A stretch of 40,292 nucleotides of DNA from an uncultured Clostridia bacterium (GCA_944384265.1 CALWSR010000029.1:1-40292), one strand, 5' to 3'. Numbered from the stretch's first letter, positions 24,476 to 32,850 are shown. The notes: generated from the sequence alone by a model not told the origin. Made by a program: numbers and translations.

Positions 24476-25207
24476 TTACAAATCCTTTTTAATAATATCT
24501 CTCATTTTTTTGCGGTCAAAATCCTTTTTTTCCAAAAATTCCACCGGTAAGCTGCATTGGTATACAAAACGGTATAAAAAAAGAAGCATATCCACTCCCA
24601 ATGCCATAACAGGAAATATAAAAAATAAAAAAGCATTTCCTATCATATATACACTTTCAAACAACAGCATAACAAAGCTGCCTGTCAAATAGTATAAATA
24701 GGTTTCTGCTTTGATATGAAACTGCTCCAGCAAGGAGTAGCCGCAAAAAACAGCAATGGGCATTTTGCCCAGCATAATAAAAATATGCAGCAATATGACA
24801 AAAATACCCCCTATGGGCAGACCCACCACAGAATAAATAAACACTATGATGACAGCAAATATCATGGCATACAATATGCTGCCTGTTTTCATAACGGCAC
24901 TGCTTTTACAAAAAAGCAGTGCCGTACCCTGTTCTATGGTGCTGCGAAATAAAAACAATATGACAAAACCAATGCTTATCTGCATGACTCCTATCAAAAT
25001 CAAAAGCCCTCTTGTAGGAACATTTTGTAAAAAAACAGCCAGTTGGGTCAATCCAAAATAGTTTACCATATTTTCCGACAATGTTACAAAGCTATTAAAA
25101 AATTTTATCAATATGGCAGGATATCCTCTAAAAAACCGCAAACAGCCAATCCCCAAAAGCACTGTCAAATAGAGCAAAAACAAATCTGCTTTTTTTATTT
25201 TTTTCAT
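24476..25207 (-). CDS. Polytopic membrane protein in the ECF sigma operon
   Basis: A 243-aa protein with about six hydrophobic segments (about 8-25, 30-50, 64-86, 105-130, 133-150 and 170-215). A basic end ([17 protein letters not shown]) should lie in the cytoplasm. I recognise no family. Its ATG overlaps the anti-sigma stop by 4 bp (ATGA), and this arrangement suggests a role beside the anti-sigma factor, perhaps in sensing or in proteolysis of it, but no protease motif such as HExxH is visible. It could equally be a target of the stress regulon. Confidence 0.7.
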   Translation of the reverse strand: MKKIKKADLFLLYLTVLLGIGCLRFFRGYPAILIKFFNSFVTLSENMVNYFGLTQLAVFLQNVPTRGLLILIGVMQISIGFVILFLFRSTIEQGTALLFCKSSAVMKTGSILYAMIFAVIIVFIYSVVGLPIGGIFVILLHIFIMLGKMPIAVFCGYSLLEQFHIKAETYLYYLTGSFVMLLFESVYMIGNAFLFFIFPVMALGVDMLLFLYRFVYQCSLPVEFLEKKDFDRKKMRDIIKKDL

Positions 25208-25779
25208 CTGTGTCTTACCTTATCCGTTTCTTTTTTTCGTTTCAAAAGCATATATTGAATCCCGCAAGCAATGGAAAGAAGCATCAACAAAATACCTCCG
25301 CTGTTGACCAATATTTTATCTGTCCACAGACTGACATTTTCTGTCATGGCCTGCAAGGCCTCCCCCTGCTGTGCAATGGTTGCTTCAATGGGTCCAAGGC
25401 CCGAAAGCCATCTGTCAAAATAGGGCTGCTGTGCCAATGAAGCCATAATTTCTTCTTTATAAAATGCTAATATGGCCCCTGTGCCGAATAAAACTGTAAA
25501 AGTACCCCAAATATGCCCCCAAATACGATTTTTGATATGACAGTATTGTTTTCCTTCCTCCAATGTCTGTATTTGCAGCATCACCTGCATTTCAAAATCT
25601 GCCGGTGCTTCATAAAGAGGCATTTCCTCAAACAGCTCCACCATGGCGTCATAAAATTCAAAATCTCTTTTACAGCCGGGACAGTGCTGTATATGCTCAT
25701 TTAACTGCTCTGCCTCTTGCTTGGAAATTTCTCCGTCCATATATTTCATAATATATTTTTCCGCATCCTGACATTTCAT
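25204..25779 (-). CDS. Anti-sigma factor with zinc-finger domain
   Basis: A 191-aa membrane anti-sigma factor. The N-terminal ZAS domain carries the diagnostic H29-x3-C33-x2-C36 (HIQHCPGC) motif that holds the cognate ECF factor. A hydrophobic segment at about 85-107 crosses the membrane. A second lies at about 154-174, followed by a basic tail. Two membrane segments differ from the single one of RsiW. The ATG overlaps the sigma stop by 4 bp, the usual coupling for a sigma/anti-sigma pair. A signal probably leads to its cleavage and releases the sigma factor. Confidence 0.9.
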   Translation of the reverse strand: MKCQDAEKYIMKYMDGEISKQEAEQLNEHIQHCPGCKRDFEFYDAMVELFEEMPLYEAPADFEMQVMLQIQTLEEGKQYCHIKNRIWGHIWGTFTVLFGTGAILAFYKEEIMASLAQQPYFDRWLSGLGPIEATIAQQGEALQAMTENVSLWTDKILVNSGGILLMLLSIACGIQYMLLKRKKETDKVRHR

Positions 25780-26330
25780 ATCCCCTCACCTTTCCCTTTT
25801 TCTAAACTTTCTTTGAGCATTTTGCGCCCTCTGAATATTCTGTTTTTCACCTTAGACAAAGGTTCTCCAATCATATCGGCAATTTCCTGATACCGCATTC
25901 CCTGCTGATGATACAGCACAATGGGGATTTTATACAAATCCGGCAGTGCATTGACAGCCTCCGAAAGCCTTTTGCTTTCTTCTTTTTGTATATATTCCGT
26001 TTCTGGGGTACGGCTGTCAGGCAGCTCATAGGAAATATCGTCCAAGCTGAGTGTTTCCTGCCTTTTTTTTCTGCGATAATCAATGACATGATTTGTGCTG
26101 ATGCGAATCAACCATGTAGAAAATTTATATTCCGGCTGATATTTGTCTAAATTTTTATATAATTTTATGAAAATTTCCTGTGCCAGGTCATTTGCTTGCT
26201 CCGGGTCGTTTACCATACGCAGCACAACAGAATATACCAAATTTTTATATCTGTTGAGCAGCTCTGCAAAAGCATTTTGCTCACCGGCAGCAGCCCGCTT
26301 TACCAATTCATAATCTTCTACCTTTTTCAA
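25776..26330 (-). CDS. ECF RNA polymerase sigma factor, SigW-like
   Basis: A 184-aa group 4 sigma factor. Region 2 (about 10-80: AFAELLNRYKNLVYSVVLRMVNDPEQANDLAQEIFIKLYKNLDKYQPEYKFSTWLIRISTNHVIDYRRKKR) binds the -10 element and core polymerase. Region 4 (about 120-175: LYKIPIVLYHQQGMRYQEIADMIGEPLSKVKNRIFRGRKML) holds the helix-turn-helix for the -35. I set the start at TTG 26330, with AGAGG 8 bases upstream, giving the usual length. ATG 26375 is possible but has no ribosome site. Longer starts are ruled out because they run upstream of the operon's promoter at 26386-26411. The gene is probably autoregulated. Confidence 0.9.
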   Translation of the reverse strand: MKKVEDYELVKRAAAGEQNAFAELLNRYKNLVYSVVLRMVNDPEQANDLAQEIFIKLYKNLDKYQPEYKFSTWLIRISTNHVIDYRRKKRQETLSLDDISYELPDSRTPETEYIQKEESKRLSEAVNALPDLYKIPIVLYHQQGMRYQEIADMIGEPLSKVKNRIFRGRKMLKESLEKGKGEGI

Positions 26331-26385
26331 TGTGTTTTCCTCTTTCCAAAACGCAGCATTGTTTTCATCGCACATTGCACTGTTA

Positions 26386-26411
26386 TAAAAAAATACGAAA
26401 AAATGCTGCTT
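26386..26411 (-). promoter_or_regulatory. SigW-type ECF promoter (TGAAAC-N16-CGTA)
   Basis: On the minus strand TGAAAC, exactly 16 bases, then CGTA, the known SigW-type ECF consensus and spacing, lies just upstream of the sigma gene. It fits positive autoregulation of the sigma/anti-sigma/membrane protein/tsaD/SDR operon. Coordinates may be off by a few bases. Confidence 0.82.
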
Positions 26412-26500
26412 TTGTTTCAAATATACTACCATTACAAAGGATAACTTTTTTCAACATTGTATCATGCCATACCCTTTTACTGCAAGAATTAAATTCTTTT

Positions 26501-27412
26501 TTATTCTGTAAAAGAAAGAGATATGGTTTTTCTCTCCTCTCCCAGCTCTGTATTTTCAAATATCCCCTTGGCAGTCTCCAAAAACAATTCCGGTTCTGAT
26601 AAAGAAGGGCTGAAATGCGTCAGCCAAAGCCTTGCTACATTTGCCTGCTTTGCCAATCTGGCTGCCTCTGAAAAAAGCATATGCTTGTTTTCAATGGCCT
26701 TTTGTTTTTTTTCCTCCTCTGCATACATTCCTTCACAAATAAACAAATCTGCTTCCCTTGCAAATGGTATCAGCCTGTCCACAGGGCGGCTGTCTGTGCA
26801 GTAAACCACGCTCACGCCCTTTCTTGGCTGCCCCATTACCATGTCTGCTGTATATACCTTTCCTTCCCATTGCGCCCTGCCTTCTTTTTGCAGCTTGGAC
26901 CAAATGGCCTTTGGTATATTCTGCTCCTCTGCTTTTTGGGGATAAAATTTCCCCTTTCTCAATACATCAATGCGATAGGCATAACAGCGTATCAAATGGT
27001 CTGCCAAAGTATAAGAAATGCGAAAGCCGTTTATCTCTATGGGATTGGGCGTTTCTTCCTTCAATTCCACATACTGCAATGAAAAGGGCAGCTCCGGTGC
27101 AATTCTTTTTAATCCCTCTACAACATAGCTTAGCCCCGGCGGGCCAATCAGTGTCAAAGGCTCTGTGCGTCCTGCATTGCCTATGGTCAGCAATATGCCG
27201 GGCAGTCCGGAAATATGGTCTGCATGAAAATGGGTAAAGCAAATCACATCAATGGCTTTAAAGCCCCAGCCCAGCAATTTCATCGTCACCTGTGTACCTT
27301 CTCCGCAGTCCACCAGCAGCAGCCTGCCGTTTAGCCTTGCAAGCATGGCTGTCAAAAAGCGGTTTGGCATGGGCATCATGCCGCCTGTTCCCAGCAAACA
27401 AACATCTAACAT
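26501..27412 (-). CDS. rnz: Ribonuclease Z (tRNA 3' endonuclease)
   Basis: A 303-aa metallo-beta-lactamase-fold enzyme that cuts tRNA precursors after the discriminator base. Visible are the opening LLGTGGMMPMPNRFLTAM, the zinc motif FTHFHADHISGLPGILL near 60, and downstream metal ligands in CTDSRP and LWLTHFSPS. The length is typical for the short bacterial form. It precedes the ECF operon by about 90 bp and has no strong terminator between, so read-through is possible. The rnz start ATG is at 27412, with GGAG at close distance. No tRNA is in the window. Confidence 0.93.
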   Translation of the reverse strand: MLDVCLLGTGGMMPMPNRFLTAMLARLNGRLLLVDCGEGTQVTMKLLGWGFKAIDVICFTHFHADHISGLPGILLTIGNAGRTEPLTLIGPPGLSYVVEGLKRIAPELPFSLQYVELKEETPNPIEINGFRISYTLADHLIRCYAYRIDVLRKGKFYPQKAEEQNIPKAIWSKLQKEGRAQWEGKVYTADMVMGQPRKGVSVVYCTDSRPVDRLIPFAREADLFICEGMYAEEEKKQKAIENKHMLFSEAARLAKQANVARLWLTHFSPSLSEPELFLETAKGIFENTELGEERKTISLSFTE

Positions 27413-27722
27413 AATATTTCAATCTCCTTTTTCTTTTGCATCATCACATTTTATCCATTCTCATAAAGCTTTTTCATTATCATACCATAAAAATAAAAAG
27501 CAGGCTATACCAAAGCCTGCTTGTCTTTATGAAAAAACTGTCAAATCTGCTTTTTGGAAGCATTGCAAATAAAAAAATAGGATAAGCCTTTTAAAAAATT
27601 CCCTGTTTGCAGCAGCAAATCCGGCCCCGTATTTCATTTGCTTGCCAATTATTTTGACTGCCAAACAATATTTTTTGAGCATACAAAACAAATTGCACCC
27701 CAGCTTAGCTTGCAAAAGCATT
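27413..27722. other. Intergenic region with terminator, possible small remnant
   Basis: Besides the hairpin at 27497-27523, a 65- to 74-codon minus-strand frame runs from the end of the VanW gene. It has no ribosome site and no family I recognise, so I do not call it a gene. Confidence 0.5.
27497..27523 (-). terminator. Leftward terminator downstream of the second VanW gene
   Basis: AAGCAGGCT and AGCCTGCTT form a stem with a loop of about 6 nt. In the leftward direction TTTTTATTTTT follows. It lies about 200 bp after the VanW stop. Confidence 0.75.
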
Positions 27723-28499
27723 TTAATTTCTATATCGGCTTGTGGCAACATGGTCCACTGTACCGTCTTCCCGTGTTCTTTTTAAAACATATGTACCGTC
27801 TGCCTGATATATAACATCTACCTGTATCTTTCCAATATTGGGGTCCTCCGGTGCCAAAAACCGTATTTTCACAACTCCATTGTTCATAACAGACTCTATT
27901 TTCACAGGCACATCCAAATCGTTTCTAAATTGAAAATCAATGGTCCCCCAAGATGCTGTGGCATCTCTGCCATTGGGCATATAGCCTACCTTTAGGGAAT
28001 GATTTCTTCTTTCTGTTATGGTCATGCCGGAATAAAGAGCAGCCTGATATAATGTGGAAGAAATTTGACAAATTCCTCCTCCAATACCTGTGGATACTCT
28101 ACCATTTACATATATGGCCGCTGATTTGTAGTCTGCCCCGTTATGACTGTTTTTTAATATAATGTCATTAAAGGAAAAATTTTCTCCCGGCTCCAGTATA
28201 ACGCCATTTATAGAGTCTGAAGCAAGACGCATATTATAGTTTCTGTTTAAAGAATCGGCTCCTGTATATTTTGTTGTATAAGAAGCAATGTCATAATCAA
28301 AATTCAGTTCCTCCACACTTTCGACTGTTTGTGCAGGTGTCAGTGCTGTCATAGGCTCCTCTATGATGATAAAGGGTTCTTCTTCTGCCTGCACACCTTC
28401 TGATACAACAGGCGTTGTTGTGCTTTCTGCCATTGTTGTCACAGGCACACTGTTTGTCACCATTGTAAGCAACAATACATCGGCTGCTAATTTGAGCAT
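27723..28499 (-). CDS. VanW family exported protein (short form)
   Basis: A 258-aa protein with a probable signal sequence (MLKLAADVLLLTMVTNSVPVTTMAES) and a Glu/Thr-rich linker (about 28-70). The VanW domain fills the rest: TTKYTGADSLNRNYNMRLASDSINGVILEPGENFSFND, GIGGGICQISSTLYQAALYSG, NHSLKVGYMPNGRDATASWG and FRNDLDVPVKIES. It lacks the N-terminal PG-binding region and G5 domain of the paralogue at 4571-6073. Start ATG 28499 has a GGGGAG-type ribosome site upstream; an ATG 111 bp further up lies upstream of the promoter. The function of VanW is unknown; a surface or spore envelope role is possible. Confidence 0.9.
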   Translation of the reverse strand: MLKLAADVLLLTMVTNSVPVTTMAESTTTPVVSEGVQAEEEPFIIIEEPMTALTPAQTVESVEELNFDYDIASYTTKYTGADSLNRNYNMRLASDSINGVILEPGENFSFNDIILKNSHNGADYKSAAIYVNGRVSTGIGGGICQISSTLYQAALYSGMTITERRNHSLKVGYMPNGRDATASWGTIDFQFRNDLDVPVKIESVMNNGVVKIRFLAPEDPNIGKIQVDVIYQADGTYVLKRTREDGTVDHVATSRYRN

Positions 28500-28548
28500 A
28501 TTTCCCCACTCCCCATTTCTAAAATAATAGATATACTGTTTTTTTATT

Positions 28549-28577
28549 ATTATACCTATTTTATACAAGCTGTGCAA
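28549..28577 (-). promoter_or_regulatory. Sigma-A promoter for the second VanW gene
   Basis: TTGCAC (28572-28577), a 17-bp spacer and TATAAT (28549-28554) on the minus strand, 50 bp before the start. Confidence 0.75.
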
Positions 28578-28620
28578 TATTTTCCACATGACAGAATGTC
28601 CCAAATCCATTTTTTAATAT

Positions 28621-28654
28621 AAAAAAAACAAGCTGTTTTTACAAAAACAGCTTG
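28621..28654 (-). terminator. Terminator of the metNIQ operon
   Basis: CAAGCTGTTTTT and AAAAACAGCTTG form a 12-bp stem with a 2- to 3-base loop, followed by eight Ts in the leftward direction. It is the classical end of the metQ transcript. Confidence 0.88.
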
Positions 28655-28661
28655 ACCTGCC

Positions 28662-28693
28662 AAGGCTTTCTGAAAAAAGCTTCAGAAAGCCTT
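28662..28693. repeat. Second hairpin in the metQ 3' region
   Basis: AAGGCTTTCTGA and TCAGAAAGCCTT are exact complements around an 8-base loop, just upstream of the terminator in the leftward transcript. A partial copy, AGAAGGCTTTCT, lies near 28733. It may stabilise the mRNA end or be a spare terminator. Confidence 0.65.
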
Positions 28694-28780
28694 CACAGCC
28701 TTTTTTTATGCAAATAAAATATTTTGTTTGCAGAAGGCTTTCTATTTTCATTCCTTTTTCTGCTGCAAAAAATATTTTTT

Positions 28781-29641
28781 TTATTCTATGGGTTCTACTG
28801 CTCCTTGATAATTTGCTTCTATAAAGTTTTTTACTTCATCACTTTTTAATGCTTCCATCAATTTCAGCAGCTCCGGTCTTTGGGCATCTTCTGCTCTGAC
28901 TGCCACAACATTGGCATAGGTTTGAGCGCTGACAGAATCGCTTGCTTCCTTTGCCAATGCTTGGCTGATATCAAATCCGGCTCCCACAGCATAGTTTCCG
29001 TTTACCACTGCCAAATCCACATCCTGCAAGGAACGTGGCACCTGTGCCGCTTCCACCTCCACAATGTCTAAATTATAAGGATTTTCCAAAATATCCAGCT
29101 TTGTAGCATTGATGCCTGCATCTGCATTGATGGTCAAAAGTCCGTTTGCTTCCAGCAAAAGCAATGCTCTTGCTTCGTTGGTGGGGTCATTTGGCACAGC
29201 CACCTTTGCCCCCTGAGGCACGTCTGTCAAAGAAGCTGTTTTGCCTGCATAAATACACATTGGTTCATAATGCACAGTACCAATAGAAACCAAATCTGTG
29301 CCGTTTTCTTCATTGGAATTGATTAAATAGGGTTCATGCTGAAAAAAGTTTGCATCCAGCTCTCCGCTTGCCAATGCAATGTTTGGCTGAATATAATCGG
29401 AAAATTCTACAATTTCCAATCCAATGCCCTCTGCCGCCAATGTGTCTTTTACAGATTCCAATATCTCTGCATGGGGTGTTGGCACAGCGCCCACCTTCAG
29501 TGTCACTTCCTCTGTCTGTGTTTGCGCAGAAGACTGTGTGTCCTCCTGTGTTGTTTGTTCTGTTGCAGTGCTGCTGCAGCCTGCAAAAGCACCTGCTGTC
29601 AGCACAGTACCTAATAATAATGCCAATACTCTTTTTTTCAT
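28781..29641 (-). CDS. metQ: Methionine ABC transporter substrate-binding lipoprotein
   Basis: A 286-aa NlpA-family lipoprotein. The signal MKKRVLALLLGTVLTAGAFAGC ends in a lipobox (AFAGC), so the mature protein is anchored at Cys22 on the outer membrane face. A Ser/Thr/Gln linker leads to the binding domain: LKVGAVPTPHAEILE, FSDYIQPNIALASGELDANFFQHEPYL and KVAVPNDPTNEARALLLLE. These mark methionine and related ligand binding in MetQ. It is the last gene of metNIQ under the Met T-box. Ligand could be L- or D-methionine. Confidence 0.95.
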   Translation of the reverse strand: MKKRVLALLLGTVLTAGAFAGCSSTATEQTTQEDTQSSAQTQTEEVTLKVGAVPTPHAEILESVKDTLAAEGIGLEIVEFSDYIQPNIALASGELDANFFQHEPYLINSNEENGTDLVSIGTVHYEPMCIYAGKTASLTDVPQGAKVAVPNDPTNEARALLLLEANGLLTINADAGINATKLDILENPYNLDIVEVEAAQVPRSLQDVDLAVVNGNYAVGAGFDISQALAKEASDSVSAQTYANVVAVRAEDAQRPELLKLMEALKSDEVKNFIEANYQGAVEPIE

Positions 29642-29666
29642 TTCCTTTCCTCCCTTAATCTTTTTT

Positions 29667-30326
29667 TTAAAGTCTTTTATCGCTTATTTTAGCGATTCTC
29701 ATACCTACCTCCTGCAATATCTGCACGATAATGACAAGAAGTATCACTGTTATAAACATAATATCCTCTTGATATCTGTAATAACCGTAATTCATGGCAA
29801 TGGCACCCAGTCCGCCGCCGCCGATGGCTCCTGCCATGGCAGAATAAGCCAATATTGTGGTCACGGAAATGGCGCTGCCTACCAGCAAAGAGGGCTTTGC
29901 CTCAGGCAAAAGCACTTTAAACATAATTTGAAAGGGGGATGCCCCCATAGACTCTGCCGCTTCAATGACGCCCTTGTCCACCTCTTTTAATGAAGATTCC
30001 ACCATGCGGGCAATAAAGGGCGCCGCCCCAATGACCAAAGGCACAATGGTCGCCTTAGAGCCAATGGTGGTTCCCATAATGGCCCTTGTAACGGGTATCA
30101 CCGTTATCATCAAAATCAAAAAGGGAACAGAACGCAGCACATTTACAATAAAGCCCAATAATTTGTTTAACCATACAATGGGCCGAATCCCCTCTTTGTC
30201 TGTACAAACCAGTATCAATCCCACAGGAAGCCCTATGACATAAGCTACAAATGTAGAAATCAATGTCATATACAATGATTCATAAATTCCCACACCCAGC
30301 ATTTGCAGTATCCCTTCTTTAAACAT
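29667..30326 (-). CDS. metI: Methionine ABC transporter permease
   Basis: A 219-aa permease with five membrane helices. The EAA loop, EAAESMGASPFQIMFKVLLPEAKPSL, binds the ATPase. GLPVGLILVCTD and SVPFLILMITVIPVTRAIMGTTIG are typical MetI stretches. The ATG overlaps the end of metN by 8 bp, and the ribosome site GAGGAGG lies in the codons for EEV at the end of metN, so the two are translationally coupled. Confidence 0.95.
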   Translation of the reverse strand: MFKEGILQMLGVGIYESLYMTLISTFVAYVIGLPVGLILVCTDKEGIRPIVWLNKLLGFIVNVLRSVPFLILMITVIPVTRAIMGTTIGSKATIVPLVIGAAPFIARMVESSLKEVDKGVIEAAESMGASPFQIMFKVLLPEAKPSLLVGSAISVTTILAYSAMAGAIGGGGLGAIAMNYGYYRYQEDIMFITVILLVIIVQILQEVGMRIAKISDKRL

Positions 30327-31344
30327 AATCTACCTCCTCAAAATTAACGTGTTTGGCCTCCAAATAAGCCAGCATTTTTTTTGCCATTTTTTCATCAGGA
30401 GGCAGCTGCACCACCATTTGACCATATGCCTGCCCATCAATGTTTCTTGTGTTGGCATACATAATATTGACCACCCCTTGGCATTCCAATATCATATTTG
30501 CCAAAACAGGCTCAAAGGATGTTTCACCGTCAAATACAATACGGCAATATCTTGTATTGCTGTCATCAAAATTGGTTTGAGGACGGCTTTCGCTGTATAC
30601 CAGCTGTTTGCCAATGGCAGACTTTGGTGTGGTAAATATTTTTTCCACTGTGCCAAGCTCTGCAATTTTGCTGCTGTCAATGATGGCAACTCTTTGACAA
30701 ATTTCTTCAATCACACTCATTTCATGGGTAATGACAACCACTGTAATGCCCAATCTTTTGTTGATGTCTTTTAAAAGCTCCAGTATGCTTCTTGTGGTAT
30801 TGGGGTCCAGCGCACTGGTTGCCTCATCACACAAAAGCACCTTGGGATTGGTGGTCAATGCCCTTGCAATGGCAACCCTTTGCTTTTGTCCTCCCGAAAG
30901 CTGAGAAGGGTAGGAATGCTTTCTGTCTGCCAATCCCACAATTTCCAAAAGCTCCTCTGCTCTTTTTCTGGCCTCCTCTTTTTTGACACCTGCAATTTCC
31001 AGAGGAAAACAAACATTTTCCAGTGCCGTTCTTTGCATAAGCAAATTAAACTGCTGAAAAATCATACCCATAGACTGTCTGGCTTTTCTCAGCTCCGCAG
31101 GAGGCAGTGCTGTCAAATTCACACCGTCAAAGAACACATCCCCCTCTGTGGGACGCTCCAAAAGGTTGATACAACGCACCAGTGTACTTTTTCCTGCACC
31201 GCTCATGCCAATGATGCCAAATATTTCTCCCTTTTCAATTTTTAAATTGATTTTATCCAATGCGTGTACCATGCCGTTTTTGGTGGAGAAGGATTTGCTC
31301 ATTTCTCTCAATTCAATCATCACATTTTTCTCTTTCATTTCCAT
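30319..31344 (-). CDS. metN: Methionine ABC transporter ATP-binding protein
   Basis: A 341-aa ATPase. Walker A GMSGAGKST, Q-loop MIFQQFNLL, signature LSGGQKQRVAIARAL, Walker B LLCDEATSALDP and switch VITHEM are all present. A C-terminal NIL regulatory domain (about 265-341, with ILECQGVVNIMYANTRNIDGQAYGQMVVQLP) binds methionine and inhibits transport when the cell is replete in MetN of the family. The start at ATG 31344 has GAGGTGG upstream; an ATG four codons earlier coincides with the leader. The T-box terminator at 31382-31425 is just upstream. Confidence 0.95.
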   Translation of the reverse strand: MEMKEKNVMIELREMSKSFSTKNGMVHALDKINLKIEKGEIFGIIGMSGAGKSTLVRCINLLERPTEGDVFFDGVNLTALPPAELRKARQSMGMIFQQFNLLMQRTALENVCFPLEIAGVKKEEARKRAEELLEIVGLADRKHSYPSQLSGGQKQRVAIARALTTNPKVLLCDEATSALDPNTTRSILELLKDINKRLGITVVVITHEMSVIEEICQRVAIIDSSKIAELGTVEKIFTTPKSAIGKQLVYSESRPQTNFDDSNTRYCRIVFDGETSFEPVLANMILECQGVVNIMYANTRNIDGQAYGQMVVQLPPDEKMAKKMLAYLEAKHVNFEEVDYV

Positions 31345-31381
31345 GCTGTTATCCACCTCAGATATTACATCATACTACTAC

Positions 31382-31693
31382 AAAAAAAGCCCTCGCCCCA
31401 GGAAAACCTCCATAGGGACGAGAGCATATTCGCTTCGTGTTACCACCCTAGTTCGCCCATACCTCACGATATGTGCCTTATCAAGTGCGAGCCGTTTTTT
31501 TGCCGACACTCTAACGCTGTTACGGGCGTTCCCGTCATAGTCTACTCACAGAAATGCTTCTGCTTTCCTTATGCAGCTCCAAGACCATCTTCTGCTTTTT
31601 CCAAACCGTTCCTTTTCAGCCAACGAGAACTCTCTGTGGATTCTTTCAAAGCATACTCTTCTTTTCATCGCCTTTTCTATTCATTTCTTAATG
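31382..31693 (-). promoter_or_regulatory. T-box riboswitch, methionine specifier
   Basis: The T-box sequence AGGGTGGTAACACG is at 31436-31449, next to a terminator stem (31389-31399 with 31415-31425) and a run of Ts. Stem I can be folded by hand: UGCUUU pairs with AAAGCA, UCCA with UGGA, and GUUC with GAAC, with an AGAG bulge. An internal loop has AGAGUA on its 5' side and GAAGAUGG on its 3' side, closed by AAGA/UCUU. The specifier in that loop is AUG at 31586-31588, followed by G. Uncharged tRNA-Met should cause read-through into metNIQ. Confidence 0.9.
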
Positions 31694-31699
31694 ATATTT

Positions 31700-31727
31700 A
31701 TTATACTTTGTTTCTTTCATTTGTCAA
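31700..31727 (-). promoter_or_regulatory. Sigma-A promoter of the T-box/metNIQ transcript
   Basis: TTGACA (31722-31727), a 16-bp spacer and TATAAT (31700-31705), close to consensus and properly placed before the T-box. Confidence 0.85.
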
Positions 31728-31773
31728 GCATTTTTTATCATATCTGTAAAAAATGCACTATTTGCTTAAAAAA

Positions 31774-32850
31774 CTATTGTTCTGTTGTAGATTTTTGTTC
31801 TGCAAAGGGAATGTCCTCATATAAAAATGTGTTTAGCATCTGTGCCGCTTCCTCCAAATCATATTGATATACCCATAGCTTAAGACCTTCTGCCTCTGTA
31901 ATCAGCTTTTCTCCTATCACATCAATATAATCATTGGGAAAGCTGTCTTGCTCCAAAACCAATTCTTTGTTCATGGCAACAGGCACCATTTGCAGCATTT
32001 CTGTGTCCGTCAAAGAGGTTTCCATCATAGACATAAAGCTTTTGATATAAGCAGGATACTGTAAAGGACTGATTTCTTCCCTTTTTTCAAAAAGACACTC
32101 CATCACCCTTCTTTGTCTGCTGGTTCTCATATCATCGCTGTCAATCTGTCTGATTCTGGAATAGCTGACAGCCTGCTCTCCATTGAGATGGACAAAGCCG
32201 GCCTCTTGCACCTTTTCTGTGCCGGGAGCAACATATTTGTTCAGCTCCACCCTTTCTGTTTCGCTCAATTCCACATCAATACCGCCCATTTCTTCTATGA
32301 TGCCTGCCAGCTGTTCAAAGTTTACTGTCACATAGTCTGTAATATCCAGTCCAAAATTTTCATTCAATGTTGCCATTGCCAGCTCCGGTCCGCCATAGGA
32401 ATAGGCATGGTTTGCCTTGGTTTTTCCATAGCCGGGAATGTCCACATAGGTATCCCTTGCAATGGAAACCAGCTTCACCTTTCCCCTGTTTCCATCCACA
32501 GAAACAATCATAATGGCATCAGAATTTCCTGTGTCATCTCCATTTCTGGAGTCCACCCCAAACACTGCCACATTTTTAATTTTCATCTCTTCCGATTGCT
32601 TTTGCTGTTGTGCGTTCACATTTAAAGCAGTTTCATCTACCGCTTCTCTTTTCAAATCCTTTGTATAATACCGAAATGCGGCAAATGCGCCTCCTGCCAG
32701 CAGCAACACCACTGCAAAGGTAGCGCAAATTGTTTTTAAAAAAAGCCTTCTCATTCTGTGCTGTTTTTGTTTTCTTTGTATTCTTTTACCCATTGGCGGT
32801 GTTTTCATTTGTGAATGGTGGTATGTTATTTTATTTTTTTCTCTTTTCAC
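31774..32850 (-). CDS. LytR-CpsA-Psr (LCP) family cell-wall ligase
   Basis: A 358-aa membrane enzyme that attaches teichoic acids, polysaccharides or other glycopolymers to peptidoglycan. A basic cytoplasmic N-terminus and one membrane helix (about 37-58) are followed by the LCP domain: AVFGVDSRNGDDTGNSDAIMIVSV, VSIARDTYVDIPGYGKTKANHAYSYGGPELAMATL, MGGIDVELSE and GEQAVSYSRIRQIDSDDMRTSRQRRVM. The Asp and Arg residues typical for pyrophosphate-lipid binding are retained. Start is GTG 32850, six bases after GGAGGGG; an ATG nine codons upstream would bury this site. A sigma-A promoter lies at 32925-32954. Confidence 0.93.
   Translation of the reverse strand: MKREKNKITYHHSQMKTPPMGKRIQRKQKQHRMRRLFLKTICATFAVVLLLAGGAFAAFRYYTKDLKREAVDETALNVNAQQQKQSEEMKIKNVAVFGVDSRNGDDTGNSDAIMIVSVDGNRGKVKLVSIARDTYVDIPGYGKTKANHAYSYGGPELAMATLNENFGLDITDYVTVNFEQLAGIIEEMGGIDVELSETERVELNKYVAPGTEKVQEAGFVHLNGEQAVSYSRIRQIDSDDMRTSRQRRVMECLFEKREEISPLQYPAYIKSFMSMMETSLTDTEMLQMVPVAMNKELVLEQDSFPNDYIDVIGEKLITEAEGLKLWVYQYDLEEAAQMLNTFLYEDIPFAEQKSTTEQ

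Noticed and set aside
27527..27751. A 74-codon leftward frame overlapping the end of the second VanW gene
   Set aside because: Weak composition, no ribosome site; it may be a remnant but cannot be called a gene.
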